Shown one piece after another: positions 16,876 through 23,926 of a DNA stretch of 39,298 bases. This DNA comes from Candidatus Dormiibacterota bacterium (GTDB lineage Bacteria; Chloroflexota; Dormibacteria; Aeolococcales; Aeolococcaceae), in NCBI GenBank assembly GCA_036495095.1, contig DASXNK010000047.1, forward strand, positions 1-39,298, in the 5' to 3' direction. Made by a program: the position numbers and the translations under genes. Under the pieces are notes generated by a model, which worked only from the letters and a program-made list of their open reading frames with translations, was not told the DNA's origin and made no database searches. Positions within the stretch are counted from its first letter, which is position 1. Every line of letters starts with the position of its first letter.

Positions 16876-17610
16876 ATGAGAGCCACTGGCGCGGGAGGCC
16901 CCAATCCGCTGGTCAAGTTCGCGTCCCAGCTGTGGGGCTCGATCTTCCGGCACGGGCTGCCGAGCACCGACAAGGTGGCGGCGCGCACCGCGCTCACCAA
17001 CTTCTTCCTCCACATCCACCCGGTGCGGGTGAAGAAGTCGGCGATCCGCGTCTCCTACACCCTCTGCCTCGGCGGCCTCTCGTTCTTCCTCTTCATCCTG
17101 CTGACCATCAGCGGCCTCTTCCTGATGTTCTATTACATCCCCTCGGTGGACCAGGCCTACCAGAACATCAAGGACCTGCAGTTCGTCGAGACCTTCGGGC
17201 TGGTCACCCGCAACCTCCACCGCTGGGCGGCGCACGGCATGGTGATCACCGTCTGGCTGCACATGGCCCGGGTGTTCTACCAGGGGTCGTACAAGCCCCC
17301 GCGGGAGTTCAACTGGGCGATCGGCTCCATCCTCCTGGTCGTGACCCTGCTGCTCTCCTTCTCCGGCTACCTGCTCCCCTGGGACCAGCTGGCGGTGTGG
17401 GCGATCACCGTGGGAACCAACATGGCCAAGTACGCGCCCATCGCGGGCCCCTACACCCGCTACGTGATGCTCGGCGGCCGCACCGTCGGCCAGGGAGCGC
17501 TGATCCGCTTCTACGTGCTCCACGTGGTCGCCCTCCCGTTGATCGGCTTCATCCTCATGGTCATCCACTTCTGGCGCGTCCGGAAGGACGGGTTCACCGG
17601 AGGCCTGTAG
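16876..17610 (+). CDS. qcrB: Cytochrome b6-type subunit with a b6f-like haem c_i cysteine
   Basis: A 244-residue four-helix cytochrome b. Two bis-His haem pairs are visible: H115 and H129 on one helix (RNLHRWAAHGMV, VWLHMA), and H216 and H231 on another (FYVLHVVALP, VIHFW). C64 lies in YTLCLGG, at the place of the Cys that carries haem c_i in b6f complexes and Bacillus QcrB (YCLGG). The spacing H216-H231 is the b6-type spacing. The protein ends after helix D, so helices E-G come from the next gene. It starts at ATG 16876 after GGAGGAG. Function in quinol oxidation is firm; the c_i haem is inference from alignment by eye. Confidence 0.93.
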   Translation: MRATGAGGPNPLVKFASQLWGSIFRHGLPSTDKVAARTALTNFFLHIHPVRVKKSAIRVSYTLCLGGLSFFLFILLTISGLFLMFYYIPSVDQAYQNIKDLQFVETFGLVTRNLHRWAAHGMVITVWLHMARVFYQGSYKPPREFNWAIGSILLVVTLLLSFSGYLLPWDQLAVWAITVGTNMAKYAPIAGPYTRYVMLGGRTVGQGALIRFYVLHVVALPLIGFILMVIHFWRVRKDGFTGGL

Positions 17611-17650
17611 GGATGGAGAGGTACGAGTCCGTCCAAGGAGGCGCACGGCC

Positions 17651-18226
17651 ATGGCCACGGTAGTCGGCAACGGCGGAGGCTCCGGGAACCGGCCGAACGG
17701 GGGCGGTCGCACCCCCGTTCCGACCCGCCGGGGGGTCACCGGCCCCGAGCTGGCGACGCCGCCGCTGGTCGTCCGCCGGCGCGAGGAGGAGGAGACCGTG
17801 GTCACCTTCCCCGCGCTGGTCTTCCGTGAGTTCCTCGCCAGCATGGCGATCACCGGCTTCCTGATGCTGGTCTCGACCTGGGTGAACGCGCCCCTGCTGC
17901 AGCGGGCGAACACGGCGATCACCCCGAACCCGGCCAAGGCGCCCTGGTACTTCCTCGGCCTCCAGGAGCTGCTCGAGCGCTTCCCGCCGGTGATGGCGGG
18001 GGTGGCCTTCCCCACCTTCGTGATCGTGGGGATGATCCTCACCCCCTACATCGACAAGAACCCCAGCCGGCGCCCGCAGGACCGCAAGGTGGCGATCGCC
18101 CTGATGACCGTCTACATCATGCTCGCGGTGGCGTTCGTGGTCATCGGGGTGTTCTTCCGCGGGGTCGCCTTCAACTGGCAGTGGGATCGCCTCCTCGGCC
18201 ATCCCGGGGTGAATCCGGGCGTATGA
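17651..18226 (+). CDS. Subunit IV-like (PetD-type) protein of the bc complex
   Basis: A 191-residue protein with three membrane helices, supplying helices E-G that are missing from the cytochrome b6 gene. The Qo-site PEWY signature appears as APWY (A97 to Y100) in PNPAKAPWYFLGLQELLER, so the usual Glu position is Pro. Helices lie near 60-80, 110-130 and 148-170. An unusual 50-residue Gly/Pro/Arg-rich tail precedes the fold. The ATG at 17651 is preceded by GGAGG. The gene ends with an ATGA overlap with the cytochrome c gene. In Bacillus the equivalent part is fused to a cytochrome c; here the two are separate. Confidence 0.88.
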   Translation: MATVVGNGGGSGNRPNGGGRTPVPTRRGVTGPELATPPLVVRRREEEETVVTFPALVFREFLASMAITGFLMLVSTWVNAPLLQRANTAITPNPAKAPWYFLGLQELLERFPPVMAGVAFPTFVIVGMILTPYIDKNPSRRPQDRKVAIALMTVYIMLAVAFVVIGVFFRGVAFNWQWDRLLGHPGVNPGV

Positions 18227-19185
18227 GCTCCGGCCTGACCAGGCTGTTCCTGGCCCTCTCCGCCTTCATCCTGGTCCTGACCGGCGTCGCCGCCGCGAAG
18301 GACAGCAGCGACCGGCACTACCTGGCGCTGCAGGAGCAGTACAAGCGCGACTACAAGGACGCCAAGTTCGACGTCGCCGTGCAGCAGCTGTTCCCCACCT
18401 TCACCGAGGCCAGGCGGGGCGACACCTTCCGGGTCGAGCGCTGCATCAGCTGCCACGTGCCCGACCTCACCATCATCGGCCCGCAGAAGGCGGCGGAGCG
18501 CCTGGTCACGGACTTCCTCAAGTACGAGCCCAAGCACGGCGAGATCGCCAAGACCTACGGCCTGACCCTCGTCCACCCGGCGACGATCACCCAGCAGCTC
18601 TACGACAAGTACGGCGAGGAGAGCTACGCCACCACCGACGGCTTCCATCCGTACACCATCGCCGGTGACAAGCCGGGCACCGTCGACACGGTCAAGCTGC
18701 CGGGCTTCATCCCCAAGTTCCTGAGCCCGGCGCAGAACAACGGCCGCGAGCTCGGCCTCGACTCGGTGGGATGCATCACCTGCCACAACGGCGGGCGCCT
18801 CTCGCTCACCGACAGCGAGTCGCACCTCAATCTGATCATCAACCCCGAGTTCACCTGGACCGAGGGTGCGTCGCTCTACTACAAGTACTGCGCCACCTGC
18901 CACGGCGGCCTCGGCGAGGGCAAGGTCGGGCCGCCGCTCTCCAACCAGGACCGGCTCGGCTACTTCAACGAGGACTACTACTACCGGTGCATCGAGTACG
19001 GGTACACCGACTTCGAGCACCTCGGCAGCGTCATGCCGGCGTGGGGCTCGGCCGCGTCCGACTTCCACTACGACCCCACTCGTGACAAGCAGCCGGGCAA
19101 GGTGACCCGGGTGCTCTCCGAGGATCAGATCAGCATCCTGGTGCAGTTCATTCGGCACTGGGAGCAGTACCAGACACTGCCGTGA
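18223..19185 (+). CDS. Membrane-anchored triheme cytochrome c of the bc complex
   Basis: A 320-residue cytochrome c. Residues 5-25 form a signal anchor (TRLFLALSAFILVLTGVAAA). Three CxxCH sites are visible: C74-H78 (CISCH), C184-H188 (CITCH) and C223-H227 (CATCH). The last is followed by GGLGEGKVGPPLSN, typical of a class I cytochrome c, and MPAW near residue 285 gives a plausible Met ligand. The first two haem sites lie in a less conserved N-terminal domain. It starts at ATG 18223, overlapping the stop of the subunit IV gene. It takes the cytochrome c1 position, passing electrons from Rieske towards the oxidase. Haem number is seen; role is from context. Confidence 0.9.
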   Translation: MSSGLTRLFLALSAFILVLTGVAAAKDSSDRHYLALQEQYKRDYKDAKFDVAVQQLFPTFTEARRGDTFRVERCISCHVPDLTIIGPQKAAERLVTDFLKYEPKHGEIAKTYGLTLVHPATITQQLYDKYGEESYATTDGFHPYTIAGDKPGTVDTVKLPGFIPKFLSPAQNNGRELGLDSVGCITCHNGGRLSLTDSESHLNLIINPEFTWTEGASLYYKYCATCHGGLGEGKVGPPLSNQDRLGYFNEDYYYRCIEYGYTDFEHLGSVMPAWGSAASDFHYDPTRDKQPGKVTRVLSEDQISILVQFIRHWEQYQTLP

Positions 19186-19202
19186 TGAAAGAGGAGCGTG
19201 GT

Positions 19203-19331
19203 ATGCGTCGCGGCACCAGCAGCACGGTGCGTGCCTTCGTCGGCACCATGGGGATGTTCGTCGTGCTCCTCATGGGCACCTTCGTCATCATCCTTCTCGA
19301 GCACTACCTCGAGAACTTCAAGAGCCACTGA
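19203..19331 (+). CDS. Small single-helix membrane protein in the reductase operon
   Basis: A 42-residue ORF starting at ATG 19203, with a strong GAGGAG six bases upstream. It has a basic start (MRRGTSSTVRAF), one helix (VGTMGMFVVLLMGTFVIILL) and a polar tail EHYLENFKSH. It lies 17 bases after the cytochrome c gene, and its stop overlaps the ATG of the next small ORF (TGATG). Its site and Shine-Dalgarno support translation. It is probably a small accessory subunit, like the single-helix Pet subunits of b6f. That is inference. Confidence 0.72.
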   Translation: MRRGTSSTVRAFVGTMGMFVVLLMGTFVIILLEHYLENFKSH

Positions 19332-19474
19332 TGCATCCACAGATCTGGGCCCTGCTCGGCTCCCTCGACCCCGGTGACGCGGGCTGGGGCGATGTGCTCT
19401 TCGTCTCCATCTGGGCGGGATGCTCGCTCCTGCTCGCCGCATACTTCTGCTATCGCAGCTTCATGGCGGGGTAG
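19331..19474 (+). CDS. Small single-helix membrane protein overlapping the previous small ORF
   Basis: A 47-residue ORF whose ATG shares the A of the upstream stop. It reads MHPQIWALLGSLDPGDAGWG, then a helix (DVLFVSIWAGCSLLLAAYFC), then YRSFMAG. Start overlap and placement between the cytochrome c gene and a larger membrane gene suggest it is a real, coupled gene. The short hydrophobic profile is like the other tiny ORFs in the respiratory clusters. No named family is recognised. Confidence 0.66.
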   Translation: MHPQIWALLGSLDPGDAGWGDVLFVSIWAGCSLLLAAYFCYRSFMAG

Positions 19475-19497
19475 CGGAACGACGGAGGTGATCCGCG

Positions 19498-19902
19498 GTG
19501 GCCCGACCGGCGATGAGACGGCCGGCGGCAGGGGCCGTGGCCGAGACGGATAGGCGGCGCGATCCACGGGTTGCGGCGGCGCTCTCGGTGGTGCCGGGCC
19601 TCGGCCAGCTCTACAACCTGCAGCCGGCCAAGGCGGCCTTCTTCCTGCTCGCCACCGTGTTCACCATCGGGCCGGCGGTGCTCCTCATCACCGCCGGTGA
19701 GCGGCTCGGCACGTCCCTGCTGCACCGGGGCGCCGGCACCCTGTTCCTGCTCCTCGCCCTCGGCTCGGTGATCGTCTTCCTGGCGCTGATCATGCTCGGC
19801 CTCGCCTTCTGGGCGAGCGCCGTGGTCGACGCCCGGCGGACCGCCGTCGAGATCACCGAGCGGCGGCTGAGCGGCGGCCGCTGGTGGTTCTTCCGGCTGT
19901 GA
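19498..19902 (+). CDS. Small membrane protein, TM2-domain-like
   Basis: A 134-residue membrane protein beginning at GTG 19498 with GGAGGTG seven bases upstream. A basic start is followed by VAAALSVVPGLGQLYNLQPA, the short amphipathic and turn pattern seen in TM2/DUF5683-like proteins. Two hydrophobic helices follow, near residues 45-65 and 80-108, then a polar C-terminal tail RRLSGGRWWFFRL. It overlaps the histidine kinase gene by GTGA. Its function is unknown; it may be an assembly factor or sensor partner. Confidence 0.68.
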   Translation: MARPAMRRPAAGAVAETDRRRDPRVAAALSVVPGLGQLYNLQPAKAAFFLLATVFTIGPAVLLITAGERLGTSLLHRGAGTLFLLLALGSVIVFLALIMLGLAFWASAVVDARRTAVEITERRLSGGRWWFFRL

Positions 19903-21338
19903 AGGGCAGCGGGCTGGGCGCGGCCCTCGAGGCCGTGCACCGCATCGTTCCCCCCGCCACCGGCGGGCTGGACTGGCCGCGTCACCGCACCGCGGGCCGG
20001 ATCCGGGGGGCGGAGCGCTCCCGCCTGCTGCACTACGAGCGGCTGATGGGGCTGGCCCATGCCACCGCGGTGCCGGTGGCGCTCGCCGCCACCCTGGTCC
20101 ACGTCGACTTCATCGCCCGGCCGGCGACGCCGTGGTTCCTGGTGCTGCTCGCCACCACCCTGCTCTACGCGGTCGTCTACCACTTCGTGCTGCCGCGGGT
20201 GTGGCTCTCGCACACCAAGGTGGTGCTCGGCCTGCTCGTCGACGTGGTCCTGACCACCGAGGTGGTGCGGCTCACCGGCTACCACATGAGCCTGCTCGTC
20301 TTCCTCTACTACCTGATCATCATCGCCTGCGCGCTCACCCTGGAGACGCGCACGCTGTACGCCATCTGCGCGGTGATCAGCATCGCGTTCTGCGCGGTGC
20401 TGCCCCTCGACCCGATCTTCGGCCAGGCCGCCCGCGCCCACGTGGGCCACGTCCTGCTGTTCCTCTTCTCGGTGTGGGGGGTGGGATTCATCAGCGCCGC
20501 CGGCGCGGCGCAGATCCAGGCGGCGGAGCGGCGGCTGATGAGCAGCGTGCGCACCCAGCGGGCGATCGCCGAGGAGAACGCGAAGCTCTCCGTCGACCTC
20601 GCCCGCCGCCTCGAGGAGAGCCGCGCCCTCACCGTCTCCCTCGACCGGCAGCGCGAGGAGATTCGGCGGCTCGCCGACATGGTCATCCACGCCCAGGAGG
20701 AGGAGCGCCGCCGGGTGGCCCGCGAGCTCCACGACGAGTCCAACCAGCTGCTCGCCGCGCTGATGACCACCGTCGACGCCGCCGAGGCGGCGGCGGCGCG
20801 GCAGGGCCAGCCCGAGCTCACCGCCACCCTGGCCCGGCTGCGCCGGCTCGCCAGCGCCACCCTGAGCGACCTCCAGCGGATCGCCACGGAGCTGCGGCCG
20901 CCCGCCCTCGACGAGTTCGGGCTGCTGCCGGCGCTCACCCGGCACGTCCGCGACCGCACCGCGGACACCCCGCTCGAGGCCTCCGTCGACACCGAGGGGC
21001 GGCCGCGCCGGCTGGCCGCGACCGTCGAGGTGGCCCTCTACCGGATCGCCCAGGAGGCACTCGCCAACGTGCAGAAGCACAGCGACGCCCGCAGCGTCCG
21101 GCTCCGGCTGCGCTTTCTCCCCGGTGCGGTGCGCCTCGATGTCACCGACGACGGCGTCGGCTTCGAGCTCGAGGGCGAGAACGGCGCCGCCCGCTCGCGG
21201 CTCGGGATCGCCGGGATGCGGGAGCGTGCCAGCATCGTCGGCGGCTCGCTTCGGGTGGCCAGCCGCCCCGGCGGGGGCACCCGGATCTCCGCCAGCATCC
21301 CGCTCGGCGAGGAGGCGCAGGTGAGCGCCCATGGCTGA
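19899..21338 (+). CDS. NarX/DesK-type membrane sensor histidine kinase
   Basis: A 479-residue kinase. The N-terminal part has about six membrane helices (residues 45-205) and no large outside loop, so the input is likely within or at the membrane. A coiled-coil linker (about 210-265) follows, then a HisKA_3 domain with phosphoacceptor H278 in RRVARELHDESNQLL, then a HATPase_c domain with ALYRIAQEALANVQKHS and VTDDGVGF and GLAGMRER-like (GIAGMRER). The GTG at 19899 overlaps the preceding gene. The paired NarL-type regulator gene follows with an eight-base overlap. Its position in the reductase operon suggests sensing of the electron-transport state, which is inference. Confidence 0.9.
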   Translation: MKGSGLGAALEAVHRIVPPATGGLDWPRHRTAGRIRGAERSRLLHYERLMGLAHATAVPVALAATLVHVDFIARPATPWFLVLLATTLLYAVVYHFVLPRVWLSHTKVVLGLLVDVVLTTEVVRLTGYHMSLLVFLYYLIIIACALTLETRTLYAICAVISIAFCAVLPLDPIFGQAARAHVGHVLLFLFSVWGVGFISAAGAAQIQAAERRLMSSVRTQRAIAEENAKLSVDLARRLEESRALTVSLDRQREEIRRLADMVIHAQEEERRRVARELHDESNQLLAALMTTVDAAEAAAARQGQPELTATLARLRRLASATLSDLQRIATELRPPALDEFGLLPALTRHVRDRTADTPLEASVDTEGRPRRLAATVEVALYRIAQEALANVQKHSDARSVRLRLRFLPGAVRLDVTDDGVGFELEGENGAARSRLGIAGMRERASIVGGSLRVASRPGGGTRISASIPLGEEAQVSAHG

Positions 21339-21993
21339 GCGCATCCGGGTGCTCCTCGTCGACGACCACGCCATGTTCCGCGAGGGCGTGCGCTCGCTGC
21401 TCGAGGGCGAGCCCGACCTCGAGGTGGTCGGCGAGGTCGAGGACGGCCGCCAGGCGGTGCAGACCGCGCTGAGCCTGGCCCCCGACGTGGTGCTGATGGA
21501 CATCACCATGCCTCAGCTCGACGGCATCGAGGCGACCCGGCAGATCCGCACCCAGAACGACGCCATCAAGGTGCTCATCCTCACCATGCACGACAACGAG
21601 GATGTGTTCTTCCGCTCGATCAGCGCCGGCGCCTCCGGCTACGTGCTCAAGCGCAGCGGCGGCCTCGAGCTGATGAGCGCGATCCGCTCCACCCACGAGG
21701 GCCACTCGTACCTGTCCCCGCTCCTCGCCAAGGCGCTGATGAGCGACTACCTGCAGCGCGGCGACCGCGGCCAGGACGGCACCACCCAGGGCCGCCGGCT
21801 CTCCGGGCGGGAGCAGGAGATCCTCAAGCTGATCGCCGAGGGCCACTCCAGCCGGGAGATCGCCGAGATGCTCGACCTCTCGGTGAAGACGGTGCACAAC
21901 CACCGCACCCGGCTGATGACCAAGCTCGACATCCACCGCAACACCGACCTGGTCAAGTATGCGATCCGGCTGGGGATGGTCCAGGTCGACTGA
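21331..21993 (+). CDS. NarL/FixJ-type response regulator
   Basis: A 220-residue two-domain regulator. The receiver domain has the acidic pair D11 and D12, the phosphoacceptor D57 (VLMDITMP), the conserved Thr (LILTMHD) and Lys (YVLKRSGG). The C-terminal LuxR helix-turn-helix begins near [18 protein letters not shown] and ends at [16 protein letters not shown]. The ATG at 21331 lies inside the end of the kinase gene, so the two are coupled. It would act on promoters of respiratory genes or the downstream subtilase gene; no target site is shown by the sequence alone. Confidence 0.92.
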   Translation: MAERIRVLLVDDHAMFREGVRSLLEGEPDLEVVGEVEDGRQAVQTALSLAPDVVLMDITMPQLDGIEATRQIRTQNDAIKVLILTMHDNEDVFFRSISAGASGYVLKRSGGLELMSAIRSTHEGHSYLSPLLAKALMSDYLQRGDRGQDGTTQGRRLSGREQEILKLIAEGHSSREIAEMLDLSVKTVHNHRTRLMTKLDIHRNTDLVKYAIRLGMVQVD

Positions 21994-22056
21994 CCGGCCG
22001 GCGCGCAGTTGGCCACGGATGTCACCGCCGTGTCGCGGGGTCGCGGGCGGCGTCAA

Positions 22057-22069
22057 CGATTGTAAATCG
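22057..22069. promoter_or_regulatory. Inverted repeat in the AT-rich gap upstream of the subtilase gene
   Basis: The 243-base gap between the response regulator and the subtilase gene is less GC-rich than its surroundings. CGATT-gta-AATCG at 22057-22069 is a perfect inverted repeat and could be an operator. I do not see a convincing -35/-10 pair. Function is inferred from position only. Confidence 0.28.
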
Positions 22070-22236
22070 GTGCCGTCATCGCTTCGTTTCCGCTCGTGCA
22101 GGCTGTTCACGGTTTTGCACGGTGGTCCGTGGCCGCCGGCGTGGTCTGATCACCCGGCACCGTTCCATGGAATCCATTCGACGCGGTGCGCGCGGTCTGC
22201 ACCAGGCGCCGTGCCCACGACCTGGGGGACACGGCG

Positions 22237-23907
22237 ATGATTGCAACCGGAGGTGCCCGCGGCACCCGCGACGGCGGCAGCTGGGGGAGGGGACGCGCTC
22301 GCGCCGCGGCCGCCGGCCTGGGACTGATGGTGGCATTCGCGGCGGGCACGACCGTGCTCGCGTCGGCCGCGTCGTCGGCCACCGGCCCGCTGGAGCCGGT
22401 CATCGTGCGGGTCCAGCCCGGGAGCGGCCTCGGCGCCGCCGAGCAGGCGGTGCGCGACCTCGGCGGCCGGGTGGGGCTGCCGCTGCCGATCATCGACGGC
22501 TTCGCCGCCCGGCTCCCGCAGGCGGGGATCGCGGTCCTGCTCGCCACCGGCGGAGTGGTGTCGGTCGAGCCCGACGCGCCGGTCCGGCTCTCGGCGAGCG
22601 GCGGCTTCGACCCCGCCGGCGACGCCGGCTCGCTCTTCACCACCACCCTCGGCACCGGCGCCCAGGCGTTCTGGCAGAACGGCTTCACCGGACGCGGCGT
22701 GGACGTCGCCCTCATCGACTCCGGGGTGGCCGCCGTCGACGGCCTCTCGGTGCCGGGAAAGGTGGTCAACGGACCCGACCTCACCCTGGACGCGTTCTCG
22801 CCGGCGCTGCGGTCCGTCGACGGCTTCGGCCACGGCACCCACATGGCCGGGATCATCGCCGGGCGCGACACCGCCGCGGTGCCCGGCGCCTACGCGGGCG
22901 ACAGCGCCGACTTCGTCGGCATGGCCCCCGACGCGCGGCTGGTGAACGTCAAGGTCGCCGACGCCCAGGGCAACAGCGACGTCTCCCAGGTGATCGCGGG
23001 CATCGGATGGGTGGTCGACCATCGCACCGCCAACGGGCTCAACATCCGTGTCCTCAACCTCTCCTTCGGAACCAACAGCAGCCAGCCGTACACCCTCGAC
23101 CCGCTCGCCGCCGCCGCCGAGATGGCCTGGCGCCGGGGACTGGTCGTGGTCGCCTCGGCCGGGAACTTCGGGAACGCCAGCAACGGGCTGGCGGATCCCG
23201 CCACCGACCCCTACGTCATCGCCGCCGGAGCGGTCGACACCATGGGCACGCCGGCCACCACGGACGACGCCGTCGCCGCCTTCTCCAGCGCCGGCACCGC
23301 GGCCCGCACCCCCGACCTGGTCGCCCCCGGGACCCACATCGCCAGCCTGCGCGACCCGGGCTCGAGCCTCGACGTGCTCCACGGCGCCACCGCCACGGTG
23401 GGTGGCCGCTTCTTCCGCGGCAGCGGCACCTCCCAGGCGGCGGCGGTGGTCTCGGGGGCGGCCGCGCTGGTCCTCTCGCAGCGGCCGTCGGCCACCCCCG
23501 ACCAGGTGAAGGCGCTCCTCACCGGTGGCGCATCTCCGCTGCCCGGGACCAGCGCCCTGCTCCAGGGGGCGGGCCGGCTCCGGCTCCAGCCCCTGCTCAC
23601 CGCGCCCACCCCCGACACCCACCAGAGCTGGCCGGTGTCGACCGGGAGCGGCTCGCTCGAGCTGTCCCGCGGCTCCGGACCCGGCGGCCTCGATGCCGCC
23701 CTCGCCGCCCTGGTGGCCGCCCTCGGCGGCGGCTGGTCGGGTGGCGGCTGGTCGGGCGGCGGCTGGTCGGGCGGCGGCTGGTCGGGCGGCGGCTGGTCGG
23801 GCGGCGGCTGGTCGGGCGGCGGCTGGTCGGGTGGCGGCTGGTCGGGCGGCGGCTGGTCGGGCGGCGGCTGGTCGGGCGGCGGCTGGTCCACCGACTTCTG
23901 GGCCTGA
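22237..23907 (+). CDS. Secreted subtilisin-like (S8) serine peptidase with GGGWS repeat tail
   Basis: A 556-residue exported subtilase. Residues 15-50 are a signal peptide ending near ASAASSA. A short inhibitor-like propeptide follows, then the catalytic core with D161 (ALIDSG), H199 (GHGTHMAG), oxyanion N310 (SAGNFGN) and S399 (GSGTSQAA). After about residue 495 the protein becomes eleven copies of GGGWS, then ends TDFWA. The start is ATG 22237, with GGGGGA eight bases upstream; the earlier in-frame ATG at 22186 lacks one. The repeat tail resembles W/G-rich C-terminal repeats I recall on subtilases of related bacteria, which may bind the wall or surface. That role is not shown here. Confidence 0.9.
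   Translation: MIATGGARGTRDGGSWGRGRARAAAAGLGLMVAFAAGTTVLASAASSATGPLEPVIVRVQPGSGLGAAEQAVRDLGGRVGLPLPIIDGFAARLPQAGIAVLLATGGVVSVEPDAPVRLSASGGFDPAGDAGSLFTTTLGTGAQAFWQNGFTGRGVDVALIDSGVAAVDGLSVPGKVVNGPDLTLDAFSPALRSVDGFGHGTHMAGIIAGRDTAAVPGAYAGDSADFVGMAPDARLVNVKVADAQGNSDVSQVIAGIGWVVDHRTANGLNIRVLNLSFGTNSSQPYTLDPLAAAAEMAWRRGLVVVASAGNFGNASNGLADPATDPYVIAAGAVDTMGTPATTDDAVAAFSSAGTAARTPDLVAPGTHIASLRDPGSSLDVLHGATATVGGRFFRGSGTSQAAAVVSGAAALVLSQRPSATPDQVKALLTGGASPLPGTSALLQGAGRLRLQPLLTAPTPDTHQSWPVSTGSGSLELSRGSGPGGLDAALAALVAALGGGWSGGGWSGGGWSGGGWSGGGWSGGGWSGGGWSGGGWSGGGWSGGGWSGGGWSTDFWA
23725..23889 (+). repeat. Eleven 15-base tandem repeats coding GGGWS
   Basis: Eleven perfect-period 15-base units (GGC GGC GGC TGG TCG) run from 23725 to 23889. 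Only silent changes occur: units 2 (23740) and 8 (23830) begin GGT rather than GGC, and the last unit ends TCC. The two GGT units are 90 bases apart, which suggests duplication of a six-unit block. The period is a multiple of three, so all frames stay open through the array. Confidence 0.95.
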
Positions 23908-23926
23908 GAGTGAGGTCGCCGGCACG

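Noticed and set aside
23725-23889. Tandem array as a possible CRISPR
   Set aside because: Units are 15 bases with no spacers and code for GGGWS in frame with the subtilase.
23525-23926. Upstream extension of the GGDEF-EAL gene through the repeat array
   Set aside because: It is open only because the repeat period is a multiple of three. The GGDEF-EAL protein's membrane region begins at ATG 23927.
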